Assembly (NCBI RefSeq): GCF_019800885.1
Contig: NZ_JAHVKE010000001.1
Location: 744,001-808,000, forward strand
DNA length: 64,000 nucleotides
From: Maritalea mobilis
GTDB lineage: Bacteria; Pseudomonadota; Alphaproteobacteria; Rhodobacterales; Rhodobacteraceae
Direction of reading: 5' to 3'
Shown here: positions 34,291-42,830 of the stretch, one piece after another
Position numbering within the stretch: position 1 is the first letter of the stretch
How the letters are laid out: every line of letters starts with the position of its first letter
Notes under the pieces: generated by a model
The model's database searches: none
The model's input: only the letters and a program-made list of their open reading frames with translations
What the model was told of the DNA's origin: nothing
Program-made: the position numbers and the translations under genes

Positions 34291-34743
34291 ATGTCCCATG
34301 CCATGACCTACAACTCCGCCCTGCCCGACCCCGACTATGACCATGCCTATTATGACGGCGTCCCGGCGAAACGCCTGTTCGCCTGGGTCATCGACGTGCT
34401 GGCCGTGACGCTGATCACGCTGGTTCTGGGCATCATCACCCTGACCGCGCTGCTCTGGATCTGGCCGGTCGTCTACTTGACCGTCGCGTTCCTCTATCGC
34501 TGGGGATCGGTGGCGACATGGTCCGCGACCCCCGGCATGCGATTGATGAACCTGCAACTGCGCGGACGGACGGGCCATGTGCTCAGCACCGGGGAGGCCG
34601 CGGCCCATACGGGCATCTACCTGTTCCTCTCGGCCTCGATGATCCTGCAGCTTGTCTCGGTCGGCTCAATCGCGCTGTCGCAACGCCACCAGGGCCTGCA
34701 CGACATGATCCTCGGATCGACCGCGCTCAATCGGCCGCAATGA
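34291..34743 (+). CDS. RDD-family membrane protein
   Basis: A 150-residue protein with the RDD pattern: KRLFAWVIDVLAVTLITLVL near 27-46 (the Arg/Asp of the first helix), a second helix near 50-70, TPGMRLMNLQLR near 77-88, and a C-terminal helix. RDD proteins are small, multi-helix membrane proteins of largely unknown role; some are linked to cation exchange. It precedes bpt by 85 bp, same direction. Confidence 0.85.
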   Translation: MSHAMTYNSALPDPDYDHAYYDGVPAKRLFAWVIDVLAVTLITLVLGIITLTALLWIWPVVYLTVAFLYRWGSVATWSATPGMRLMNLQLRGRTGHVLSTGEAAAHTGIYLFLSASMILQLVSVGSIALSQRHQGLHDMILGSTALNRPQ

Positions 34744-34828
34744 CCTGCAAAACCATTTGCCAGAAAAAATGTTGCCCCGCGCCACGCCCCTGTTGCAGGT
34801 TGGCGTGAGGATGATTTTCTAGGACTGT

Positions 34829-35647
34829 ATGCGCCACACACTGCCGATAGCGCCGCAATTCTATGTGACGGCTCCGCAAGGCTGCCCGTATCTCGACGGG
34901 CGGCGCGAGCGGAAGCTGTTTACCGCGCTGCAGGGCGACCAGGCCGAAACGCTGAACAACGCGCTGTCCAAGCAGGGCTTTCGCCGGTCGCAGAACGTCC
35001 TCTACCGCCCGTCCTGCACTGACTGCGCGGCCTGCCTCTCGGCCCGGATCAAGGTGTCGGAGTTCGAGCCATCGCGCGGCCAGCGCCGCGTTGTCAAGCG
35101 CAACGCCGGTATCGAACGCACCGCGCGCTCGGCCTGGGCGACCGAGGAGCAATACGCCCTCTTCCGGCGCTACCTGGATGCGCGCCATGCCGATGGCGGC
35201 ATGGCCGACATGGACGTGTTCGAATTCGCCGCCATGATCGAGGAAACGCCGGTCAAGACGCGGGTCGTGGAATACCGCGACAGTGCGGACGATGCCCTGA
35301 TTGCGGTATGCCTTACCGATATCCTCGATGACGGGTTGAGCCTGGTCTATTCCTTCTTCGATCCCGACCGGATGAGGGACTCGCTCGGCACTTACGTGAT
35401 CCTCGACCACGTGACGCTGGCCCGCGAGGTCGGCCTGCCCTTTGTCTATCTCGGCTACTGGGTGCCCGGTTCGGCCAAGATGGGCTACAAGGCCCTGTTC
35501 TCGGGGCTGGAGGTCTATGTCGACGGCGGCTGGCAACCGCTTGGCGACCCGGAAGACTATTCCAACCAGACGCATCCCCTGTCGATCGACCCGATCGCGC
35601 AGCAGGTGGCGCAGATCAACCTGCCCGACCTGCGCGGCGACGACTGA
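34829..35647 (+). CDS. bpt: Aspartate/glutamate leucyltransferase (L/F-type arginyltransferase)
   Basis: A 272-residue Bpt protein that moves Leu from leucyl-tRNA to N-terminal Asp or Glu, feeding proteins to ClpS/ClpAP in the bacterial N-end rule. Visible are the GNAT-like fold, N-terminal CPYLDGR and the Cys cluster SCTDCAAC near 60-68, and [19 protein letters not shown] near 215 at the C-terminus. It converges on the TRAP genes with a shared hairpin terminator between. Assignment by family text is firm. Confidence 0.93.
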   Translation: MRHTLPIAPQFYVTAPQGCPYLDGRRERKLFTALQGDQAETLNNALSKQGFRRSQNVLYRPSCTDCAACLSARIKVSEFEPSRGQRRVVKRNAGIERTARSAWATEEQYALFRRYLDARHADGGMADMDVFEFAAMIEETPVKTRVVEYRDSADDALIAVCLTDILDDGLSLVYSFFDPDRMRDSLGTYVILDHVTLAREVGLPFVYLGYWVPGSAKMGYKALFSGLEVYVDGGWQPLGDPEDYSNQTHPLSIDPIAQQVAQINLPDLRGDD

Positions 35648-35697
35648 CACGCCAAGCGCGACGGACCCGCGACACGCATAACGCTTTGCGCGACACG

Positions 35698-35722
35698 AAA
35701 AAGGGGGCCCCGCGGCCCCCTT
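35698..35722. terminator. Bidirectional terminator bpt / TRAP operon
   Basis: AAGGGGGCC (35701-35709) and GGCCCCCTT (35714-35722) make a 9-bp stem with a 4-nt loop. On the minus strand the stem is followed by TTTTTCG, ending the TRAP operon; on the plus strand it follows bpt with CTTCC. Confidence 0.85.
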
Positions 35723-35748
35723 CCTGATTTCACGTAGCCCAATGCCGG

Positions 35749-38100
35749 TTACGGCAGAAGGTCCGGGATGATCGTCACGATGCCGGGGAACAACCACAGC
35801 AACGCAAGGCCGATCACCTGGATGCCCACGAAGGGGATCACGCCGCGGTAGATATGCCCGGTGGTGACCGATTTCGGCGCGACACCCCGCAGGTAGAACA
35901 ACGCGAAGCCGAACGGCGGCGTCAGGAACGACGTTTGCAGGTTCACCGCGATCATGATCGTCACCCATTTCGGATCGAGCGTGCCGCCGTAGATGACGGG
36001 ACCGACGATCGGGATCACGATGTAGATGATCTCGAGGAAGTCGAGCACGAAGCCGAGGATGAACAGGATCAGCATCACCAGCAGGAACACCGCCCATTCA
36101 TTGTCGAAGGCGCGCAGGAACTGCTGGATGTAGTGCTCGCCCCCGAAGGAGATCAGCACGAGGTTCAGCAGCTGCGAGCCGATCAGGATGGTGAAGACCA
36201 TCGACGTCACCTTCGCCGTCTCGCGCACCACCGGGCCCAGGATGTTCATCCGCAACAGCACCCAGCAGGCATAGAGCAGGCCGAAGAAGGCGAAGTGATA
36301 GGCGCCCTGCGCGATGATATAGGCCACCCAGTCCTGGAAGGGCACGGTCTCGCGCGTGATGCGCAAGTCGAAATTGACCCCGATCAGGATCATGATGACC
36401 AGCGCGAAGGACGCCCAGATGATCAGCTTGGACCACCCGTCCTCTTCCTTCAGCTTGCGGTAGGCCGCCAGCATGATGGCGCCAGCCGCCCCAAGCGCCG
36501 CAGCCGGCGTCGGGTTGGTGATGCCGCCCAGGATGGAGCCAAGCACCGCCACGATCAGCACCAGCGGCGGGAAGACCACGCGCAGAAGCTCGTTCTGCCC
36601 CAGCCGCCCCATCGCGATCCGGCAGCCATAGAGCGTCAGGATCGTCGGGATGGCGAGGATCAGGAAGGTCGCCCCCGACCCCGTCAACGGCCCGATGAAA
36701 GCGATATCGGCCATGAGCGCAAGGACCACCCCTGCACCACCCACCAGAAGCGGCGTCGGGCTGGACGAGGGCGAAACACCGCGGGCGATGATCAGCACAA
36801 GCGCCAGCAAGGTGAAGATCGTGGCCACGCCCGACCCGATCGGCGGCGCATTCTCCAGCGCCGCGGCGCGGGCTTCGACCAGTTCTTCCTCGGTCAGTTC
36901 GACCGGGCCATCGCTCGTCCCGGCGGCGGCGTTGGCTTCGCGCGCGGCAACGGCCTCGTCCCACGCCTCTTGGCCGTGCAGCTCGATCATCGCCATCTGG
37001 CACTGTTCCGAAACGTTGGTGCGCAGCGTGTTGTTGCGCTCCTGCTCGGCATAATCCGAGACGATCACGCTCTGGCTGCCGATGATCCCGGCAGAGACCG
37101 CGAGGACGACGGCAAGGATCAGACCCACAGGCGCGTAGAGATACCAGGTCAACGCTTCGTTGCGCGTCACCGGCTCACCCGAGCTGGCCGCGAACTGGAC
37201 CGGCGGCGCGCTGGACGGGCGGAACAGGGCGAAGCCAAACGCATAGGCGCCGTAGAGGAAGGCAAGGAACAGGCCAGGCAAAAGCGCGGCCTGGAACAGC
37301 GTGCCGACCGACAGAACCGCCGGCTCGCCGAGGTAGGTCAGCGCGTCGGAACAGCCCGCAAGCTGGGCGCGGGTTTCCTGACCGGTGGCGTAGAGGTCAC
37401 CGACCAGCGTGCCCAGAAGAACGATCACGATCGAGGGCGGGATGATCTGGCCCAGCGTCCCCGAGGCCGCGATCACACCCGTGGCAAGCTCGGGCGAGTA
37501 GTTGTTACGCAACATGGTCGGCAGGGCCAGCAGGCCCATGGTCACCACGGTTGCGCCGACGATCCCGGTCGAAGCGGCGAGGAACGCGCCCACCAGCACG
37601 ATGGACACGGCCAGACCACCCGGCAGCGGGCCGAAAACGCGCGCCATGGTGGTCAGCAGATCCTCGGCGATCTTCGAGCGTTCCAGCGTGATGCCCATCA
37701 TCACGAACATCAGAACCGCCAGCAGCGTCTCGATGGACTGGCCCGCGATCACGCGCTCGTTCATGCGGTTCACGATGAACGAGATGTTGCGGTCCATCGC
37801 CTGTTCCCAGCCGCCGGGGAACAAGGCTTCCTCGACCCTTGGCAAGTCCGGGTATCGGAAGACGGATATGGCATCTCGGGCCACTCCTTCGGCCACGAGG
37901 GCCGAATATTCCGCCGACCCGGTGTCGATGGCCTGGTGGATCAGCAGCCCTGCGGAGTCGAGGGCTGCGATGATGCCGAAGGAAATGACGCCGGCGCCGC
38001 CGATGGCGAAGGCCACCGGGAAGCCCGTCATGATCCCCGCGAAGAGAGTCAGGAAGACGATGATCAGACCGATCTCGACCCCATCCAAACCGAAAAGCAT
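35749..38100 (-). CDS. TRAP transporter large permease (DctM), extended form
   Basis: A 783-residue multi-pass protein, nearly double the usual 430 of DctM. The DctM core spans about 1-310 (GLIIVFLTLFAGIMTGFPVA at the start; GATVVTMGLLALPTMLR near 182; GTLGQIIPPSIVIVLLG near 213). A soluble, acidic, non-hydrophobic insert at about 345-425 follows, then at least seven further helices to the end, including FILGFVLDFLEIIYIV near 700 and a PFGFALFYLRG block near 740, similar to DctM C-terminal helices. So the family domain is split by a large insertion. It works with the small permease and DctP encoded next to it to import an organic acid. Confidence 0.88.
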   Translation of the reverse strand: MLFGLDGVEIGLIIVFLTLFAGIMTGFPVAFAIGGAGVISFGIIAALDSAGLLIHQAIDTGSAEYSALVAEGVARDAISVFRYPDLPRVEEALFPGGWEQAMDRNISFIVNRMNERVIAGQSIETLLAVLMFVMMGITLERSKIAEDLLTTMARVFGPLPGGLAVSIVLVGAFLAASTGIVGATVVTMGLLALPTMLRNNYSPELATGVIAASGTLGQIIPPSIVIVLLGTLVGDLYATGQETRAQLAGCSDALTYLGEPAVLSVGTLFQAALLPGLFLAFLYGAYAFGFALFRPSSAPPVQFAASSGEPVTRNEALTWYLYAPVGLILAVVLAVSAGIIGSQSVIVSDYAEQERNNTLRTNVSEQCQMAMIELHGQEAWDEAVAAREANAAAGTSDGPVELTEEELVEARAAALENAPPIGSGVATIFTLLALVLIIARGVSPSSSPTPLLVGGAGVVLALMADIAFIGPLTGSGATFLILAIPTILTLYGCRIAMGRLGQNELLRVVFPPLVLIVAVLGSILGGITNPTPAAALGAAGAIMLAAYRKLKEEDGWSKLIIWASFALVIMILIGVNFDLRITRETVPFQDWVAYIIAQGAYHFAFFGLLYACWVLLRMNILGPVVRETAKVTSMVFTILIGSQLLNLVLISFGGEHYIQQFLRAFDNEWAVFLLVMLILFILGFVLDFLEIIYIVIPIVGPVIYGGTLDPKWVTIMIAVNLQTSFLTPPFGFALFYLRGVAPKSVTTGHIYRGVIPFVGIQVIGLALLWLFPGIVTIIPDLLP

Positions 38101-38156
38101 CTCTCTGATGTCCCCTTAGCTGCGCGGGCTTGGCGCCCGCGTCTTATGATGTCGGA

Positions 38157-39068
38157 TCAGGTCGAACCCGAGTGAATGGCGTGTTCAAGGTCCTCGGCCT
38201 CGTCCCCCATGACGTCACGGTCGAGGTATTTGCCCTCGCTCTCCTCACCTTCGAGCCATTCGAGGTAGGAGCGCCAGAAGAAGGACATGGCATGCAGGAA
38301 GACCAGTACGCAGTAGGCCACGAGCAGGATCTTGAACAGGAAGTAGGCGTTGAAACCGTTCGGGCTGAAGCCGATGGTTTCGACGTTCCAGCGCAGGACG
38401 CGCGCCTGCATCAGCATCCGGTCCAGTTCGGCCGAGGCCGACGGGTTCGGCACGACAAGGTGCCGCCACATGAAGAACCAGGCATACAGGTAGGTCAGAA
38501 CGATGGCGGGCATCATGAAGATGATGCTGCCGACCATGTCGATCATGCGCTTGGTGCGGAACTTGACCGCCGAGTAGACGAGGTCGACCCGAACATGGCC
38601 GCCCTGCACGAAGGTGTAGCTGACGCAAAGCGTCACGACCATCGCATTGTAAAGCTTCAGCTCTTCGCCCCACCAGCTGAGGTCCTGCACGAAAGCGGTG
38701 CCGAGCGGCCCGAGCTGGATCTCGGCCACCCGGAAGATCCGTTGCAGGAACACGATCATGACCTGCTGCAAGACCATCAGAAGGCCGGCCCAGGACACGA
38801 TGCGCCCGATGCCGTTGGCGAACCATTCGAGCCCGCGCACGCTGGTCCAGAGGATCTCGCGCTTCCAGGCCATGCCAAGCGCGGTGATCACGAGGAAGGT
38901 GGTGAAAACGACAAAGAAGAACTCGACCGAGCCACCGTAATAGATGAACCGCACCAGCGATTCAGGGTTGCTCCAGTCCAGCCACGCACCGGGATTGGTG
39001 ATGGCGAGAAACAGGTGATACGGCGCCAGAGCGATATTCTGTAGCACCCACAGGATGAAGTCGATCAT
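38157..39068 (-). CDS. TRAP transporter small permease (DctQ), extended form
   Basis: A 303-residue membrane protein, clearly longer than the usual 150-200 residues. Helices near 38-58, 85-105, 125-145 and 165-190, with the charged joints RFRTKRMIDMVGSIIFMMP typical of DctQ. The N-terminus and the long C-terminal charged tail (ending SEGKYLDRDVMGDEAEDLEH) are the extra parts. ATG 39068 chosen by the hydrophobic start; the frame extends to 39131. Middle gene of dctP-dctQ-dctM. Confidence 0.85.
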   Translation of the reverse strand: MIDFILWVLQNIALAPYHLFLAITNPGAWLDWSNPESLVRFIYYGGSVEFFFVVFTTFLVITALGMAWKREILWTSVRGLEWFANGIGRIVSWAGLLMVLQQVMIVFLQRIFRVAEIQLGPLGTAFVQDLSWWGEELKLYNAMVVTLCVSYTFVQGGHVRVDLVYSAVKFRTKRMIDMVGSIIFMMPAIVLTYLYAWFFMWRHLVVPNPSASAELDRMLMQARVLRWNVETIGFSPNGFNAYFLFKILLVAYCVLVFLHAMSFFWRSYLEWLEGEESEGKYLDRDVMGDEAEDLEHAIHSGST

Positions 39069-39184
39069 GCGGTGGTCCCCCGGACGCGCCCTGCCCCGGG
39101 CAGCGTCGACACTCGGATTGGTCGCAAGCAAATATCCCGCCCGGTGCCAGAGCGGCCCGGGCGGGACGAAGCGTCAGGTTCGGA

Positions 39185-40270
39185 TCAGGCCGCGTTCACG
39201 CGGTTACGCTGGCGCATGTACTCGCCATCGCCGATCTCGTACCAATTCGCCGACTCTTCGAGCGAGGCGAAGTAGCTGTTGGCGATTTCCGCGTAGATCG
39301 GATCGCCCATGTTCTCTTCGCGGACCTCGGCCGAGGCACGACCGAACGCATCCCAGACGTCTTCGGGGAATTCGCGCACCTGCACGCCAGCGGCCTGCAG
39401 ACGGGCCAGAGCAGCACCGTTTTCGGCCAGCGACAGCGCGGTGTTCTGCGCGTGAGTGGCCTGAGTGGCGACTTCGACGATCTTCTGCTGCTGCGGCGTC
39501 AGCGATTCCCAGACCTCGAGGTTGAACACCAGGGAGAGCGCCGAGCCCGGCTCGTGGAAGCCCGAGGTGTAGTAGTTCGACGTGACCTCCTGGAAGCCCA
39601 TGCGCTCGTCCGCGTAGGGGCCGATCCATTCCGCACCGTCGATCTGACCCGAGGACAGCGCCTGGTAGATCTCGCCGCCGGGGATGTTCTGCACCGATGC
39701 GCCGAGGCGGCCGAGCACCTGGCCACCCTGACCCGGCATGCGGAAACGCAGGCCCTGCAGGTCGTCGGCCGAGTTGATCTCGATGTTGAACCAGCCACCG
39801 GGCTGCATTGCGGTCATGCCGCACATGAACGGCTTGAGGTTGAACAGCGACGACAGGTTGTCGTGCAGGTCCTGACCGCCGCGGCGGTAATACCAGTTGG
39901 CCATCTCCTGCGAGGTCATGCCGAAGGGCACGGCGGTGAAGAACGCGAAGGCCGGGTGCTGGTTCAGGAAGTAGTATTCAGCCGAGTGGTAGAGATCGGC
40001 CTGGCCAGAAGACACGGCGTCGAACACTTCGAACGCGCCCACGAGCGTGCCGGCCGGGTTCTTGTTGATGGTCAGCTGGCCGTCCGTCATCTCGGCGATG
40101 TAGTCAACGGCCATCTGGGCCGCGTCGTCGAAGATGGCGAACCCGTCCGGCACGGACGTCACGAGCGTCAGCTCGCGGCGGCCTTGTGCGTAGACCGGTG
40201 CTGCAAGCGTTGCGGATGCTGCCGCCGCGCCGCCGAGTGCCGACGTGCGCAGGAATGAACGACGATCCAT
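39185..40270 (-). CDS. TRAP transporter substrate-binding protein (DctP, TakP-like)
   Basis: A 361-residue periplasmic binding protein. The twin-arginine signal MDRRSFLRTSALGGA leads into a Tat-type leader ending APVYAQ. The mature part matches the TakP group (binding 2-oxo acids): the hallmark GGEIYQALSSGQIDGAEWIGPYAD near 222-245 and TLVGAFEVFDAVSSGQADLYHSAEYY near 76, both lining the ligand site. With the enlarged permeases it makes a complete TRAP system. A 2-oxo acid substrate is likely but other carboxylates cannot be ruled out. Confidence 0.9.
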   Translation of the reverse strand: MDRRSFLRTSALGGAAAASATLAAPVYAQGRRELTLVTSVPDGFAIFDDAAQMAVDYIAEMTDGQLTINKNPAGTLVGAFEVFDAVSSGQADLYHSAEYYFLNQHPAFAFFTAVPFGMTSQEMANWYYRRGGQDLHDNLSSLFNLKPFMCGMTAMQPGGWFNIEINSADDLQGLRFRMPGQGGQVLGRLGASVQNIPGGEIYQALSSGQIDGAEWIGPYADERMGFQEVTSNYYTSGFHEPGSALSLVFNLEVWESLTPQQQKIVEVATQATHAQNTALSLAENGAALARLQAAGVQVREFPEDVWDAFGRASAEVREENMGDPIYAEIANSYFASLEESANWYEIGDGEYMRQRNRVNAA

Positions 40271-40474
40271 TCAGGTATCCTCCCCATTAGGATGTCCCGC
40301 GGCCCCCCTCGGACCTCGGGTTATTGCTTCGAATGGCGGCACGTTAGCGAAGGCATTGGGCGCAGAAAACACCTTTCCGCATCCGAACGGCACATTTTTG
40401 TAAAATTTCCTTACCAAAATCGCCTGTTTTGCGGGCAGTCAACCTGTGGTTGCGCCGCGAGGCTGCATGCCCGC

Positions 40475-40519
40475 GCGACTCTGCCGTTGGCCGCACCTGC
40501 GCGGCGACGCCAGAGTCGC
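40475..40519. repeat. Nested inverted repeat
   Basis: GCGACTCTG (40475-40483) and CAGAGTCGC (40511-40519) are perfect complements; between them GCCGC (40490-40494) pairs with GCGGC (40501-40505). There is no T run, so it is not an obvious terminator. It may be an operator region or part of a transcript for the divergent genes. Confidence 0.5.
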
Positions 40520-40619
40520 AAAATCACCTGAGAGCGCGGACCGCAGACCGAAAGTTTCGCGAGAGGGTTCCCGTGCGACATATTGTTCAGAAAAATGGCC
40601 GGATCGGGCGTTTTCTCGG

Positions 40620-40648
40620 TTGACGGCCCCATAACGCCTTCCTAGTGT
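40620..40648 (+). promoter_or_regulatory. Sigma70-type promoter of the ilv leader
   Basis: TTGACG (40620-40625) and TAGTGT (40643-40648) are separated by 17 bp, placing the transcript start near 40655, ten bases before the leader peptide's AGGAG. The -35 is near consensus and the -10 moderate. Confidence 0.6.
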
Positions 40649-40677
40649 CCCGCGCAGTTTCGGACAGGAGCCTGAAG

Positions 40678-40728
40678 GTGCTTCACCTTATTCTTGTAAT
40701 GGTAGATCGGATGCGCATGGGTCGGTGA
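40678..40728 (+). CDS. ilv operon leader peptide (attenuator peptide)
   Basis: A 16-codon ORF, GTG start, encoding MLHLILVMVDRMRMGR and a TGA stop. AGGAG at 40666-40670 is placed 7 nt before the GTG. Three Leu, one Ile and two Val codons fall within the first nine codons, the pattern of transcription attenuators of branched-chain amino acid operons. A 9-bp hairpin (40713-40721 with 40747-40755) and an intrinsic terminator (40754-40782) follow before ilvI. Confidence 0.8.
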   Translation: MLHLILVMVDRMRMGR

Positions 40729-40753
40729 CGACAGCCATATCGGAACCCCATGC

Positions 40754-40782
40754 GCCCTCGGACACCCGCCGGGGGCTTTTTT
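40754..40782 (+). terminator. Attenuator terminator before ilvI
   Basis: GCCCTCGG (40754-40761) and CCGGGGGC (40769-40776), one G-T pair, form an 8-bp stem followed by six T. It lies 26 bp past the leader-peptide stop and 68 bp before ilvI. Its first two bases are shared with the preceding hairpin 40713-40755, so the two structures compete. Confidence 0.8.
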
Positions 40783-40850
40783 ATGCCGGAACGCAAGGCC
40801 AAGGGGCCAATGGAAGAGAGCGGTAAGTTAGCAATGGAAGGACATCCGCG

Positions 40851-42602
40851 ATGACACGCCAGATGACAGGCGCGAAGATGGTGATCGAAGCCCTCAAGGA
40901 GCAGGGTGTCGATACGGTATTCGGCTACCCGGGCGGCGCGGTGCTCCCCATCTACGACGAGATCTTCCAGCAGAACGAGATCCGCCACATCCTCGTGCGT
41001 CACGAACAGGGCGCGGTGCATGCCGCTGAGGGCTATGCCCGCTCGACCGGCAAGCCCGGCGTCGTTCTGGTGACCTCCGGCCCCGGCGCGACGAACGCGG
41101 TCACGGGCCTGGTCGATGCGCTGATGGATTCGATCCCGCTGGTCGTGCTGACCGGGCAGGTGCCGACCTTCATGATCGGCTCGGACGCCTTCCAGGAGGC
41201 CGACACCGTCGGCATCACCCGCCCCTGCACCAAGATGAACTGGCTGGTGAAAGACACCGACAAGCTGTCGGGCACGATCCACGAGGCCTTCCACATCGCC
41301 ACCGAAGGCCGCCCCGGCCCGGTTCTGGTCGACCTGCCCAAGGACGTGCAATTCGCCACGGGCACCTACACCTCGAAGCCGCAGGTCAAAAGCCACTACC
41401 AGCCGCGCGTGAAGGGCGACACCGCCATGATCGAAGCGCTGGTCGAGGCGATGGAACAGGCCGAGCGCCCGATCTTCTACACCGGCGGCGGCGTCATCAA
41501 CTCGGGCCCCAAGGCCAGCCAGCTGTTGCGCGAACTGGTCGAGGCGACGGGGTTCCCGATCACCTCGACGCTGATGGGCCTGGGTTCCTACCCGGCCTCG
41601 GGTGACAAATGGCTGGGGATGCTGGGCATGCACGGTCTCTACGAGGCCAACCTCGCGATGCATGACTGCGACCTGATGATCAATATCGGCGCCCGGTTCG
41701 ATGACCGCATCACCGGCCGCATCGCCGATTTCAGCCCCGGCTCGCGCAAGGCGCATATCGATATCGACCCGTCCTCGATCAACAAGGTGATCCACGCCGA
41801 TTTCCCGATCATCGGCGACGTGGCGCATGTGCTGGAAGACATGCTGCGCATCTGGAAGGCGCGCGGGCGCAAGACCCAGTCCGAGGCGCTGACCAAGTGG
41901 TGGGAGCAGATCGACCAGTGGCGCGCGGTGAAATGCCTGCGCTACACCAACTCGGAGACGGTCATCAAACCGCAATACGCGCTTGAACGCCTCGAGGCGC
42001 TGACCAAGGGCCGCGACCGCTACATCGCGACCGAGGTGGGCCAGCACCAGATGTGGGCGGCGCAGTTCCTGGGCTTCGAGGACCCGAACCGCTGGATGAC
42101 ATCCGGGGGCCTGGGGACCATGGGCTATGGCGTCCCGGCCTCGATCGGCGTTCAGATTGCCCATCCCGAAGCGCTGGTCATCAACGTGGCCGGCGAAGGC
42201 TCGTGGCTGATGAACATGCAGGAGATGGGCACCGCGGTGCAGTATCGCGCCCCGGTCAAGCAGTTCATCCTCAACAACGAACGCCTGGGCATGGTGCGCC
42301 AATGGCAAGAACTTCTGCATGGCGAGCGATACTCGCACAGCTGGTCCGAGGCGCTGCCCGATTTCGTGAAACTGGCCGAGGCCTTCGGCTGCAAGGGCAT
42401 CCTTTGCACCGATCCGGCCGATCTGGACGATGCGATCATGGAAATGCTCGAGTATGACGGTCCGGTCATCTTCGACTGCGTGGTCGAAAAGCACGAGAAC
42501 TGCTTCCCGATGATCCCCTCGGGCAAGGCCCATAACGAGATGCTCCTGGGCGAGGCCGAGACGCAGGGCGTCATCCAGGAAGGCGGCGCCGTTCTCGTCT
42601 GA
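40851..42602 (+). CDS. ilvI: Acetolactate synthase, large subunit
   Basis: A 583-residue ThDP enzyme that condenses two pyruvates (or pyruvate with 2-ketobutyrate) in the shared first step of valine, leucine and isoleucine synthesis. Features: VFGYPGGAVLPIYDE, the catalytic Glu in RHEQGAVHAAEGYAR near 47-60, and a ThDP/Mg motif near 440 reading AGEGSW-MN where the family consensus is GDGS-MN. The small subunit gene ilvH lies 2.5 kb downstream instead of directly behind. Control: leader-peptide attenuator upstream, terminator just downstream. Confidence 0.95.
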   Translation: MTRQMTGAKMVIEALKEQGVDTVFGYPGGAVLPIYDEIFQQNEIRHILVRHEQGAVHAAEGYARSTGKPGVVLVTSGPGATNAVTGLVDALMDSIPLVVLTGQVPTFMIGSDAFQEADTVGITRPCTKMNWLVKDTDKLSGTIHEAFHIATEGRPGPVLVDLPKDVQFATGTYTSKPQVKSHYQPRVKGDTAMIEALVEAMEQAERPIFYTGGGVINSGPKASQLLRELVEATGFPITSTLMGLGSYPASGDKWLGMLGMHGLYEANLAMHDCDLMINIGARFDDRITGRIADFSPGSRKAHIDIDPSSINKVIHADFPIIGDVAHVLEDMLRIWKARGRKTQSEALTKWWEQIDQWRAVKCLRYTNSETVIKPQYALERLEALTKGRDRYIATEVGQHQMWAAQFLGFEDPNRWMTSGGLGTMGYGVPASIGVQIAHPEALVINVAGEGSWLMNMQEMGTAVQYRAPVKQFILNNERLGMVRQWQELLHGERYSHSWSEALPDFVKLAEAFGCKGILCTDPADLDDAIMEMLEYDGPVIFDCVVEKHENCFPMIPSGKAHNEMLLGEAETQGVIQEGGAVLV

Positions 42603-42624
42603 CGGCGCATGAAAGCATGTTTGG

Positions 42625-42657
42625 AAGGCGGGCCCGGTTCGGCCCGCCTTTTTCTTT
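42625..42657 (+). terminator. Strong intrinsic terminator after ilvI
   Basis: GGCGGGCC (42627-42634) and GGCCCGCC (42641-42648), extended by AA/TT, form a 10-bp stem followed by TTTTTCTTT. Most transcription from the ilv promoter should stop here, separating ilvI from the following genes. Confidence 0.93.
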
Positions 42658-42709
42658 GCCGCCCGACCCTTAGCGGCCTTGCCGTCCAAGTGCGCCGGTT
42701 CATGGCCCG

Positions 42710-42735
42710 AAAGCGACATGAAAAATGTCGCTTTT
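42710..42735. terminator. Second hairpin with T run
   Basis: AAAGCGACAT (42710-42719) and ATGTCGCTTT (42725-42734) form a perfect 10-bp stem around GAAAA, followed by one more T and CACCC. It may be a back-up terminator after ilvI or an operator near the promoter of the following gene. Confidence 0.6.
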
Positions 42736-42830
42736 CACCCTTTCAAGTCGCCCCTCGACATGTTGTGTTGGAACCTTTCCCGGCCCCATGGGTTGGCGAA
42801 CAGCAGAAAAAACGAAAACCGGAGGGACAC

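Larger units (their letters stand above)
40271..40677. other. Divergent intergenic region TRAP operon / ilv leader
   Basis: These 407 bases hold the minus-strand TRAP promoter region (SD GGGGAGGATACC before 40270), an imperfect dyad TTTTGTAA/TTACCAAAA at 40396-40419, a 9-bp nested hairpin at 40475-40519, the ilv promoter at 40620-40648 and the leader-peptide SD AGGAG at 40666. No protein-coding gene is seen. Confidence 0.55.

Noticed and set aside
35854-38175. 773-codon plus-strand frame over the TRAP large permease
   Set aside because: His/Arg/Asp-rich product typical of reverse-strand reading of hydrophobic membrane genes.
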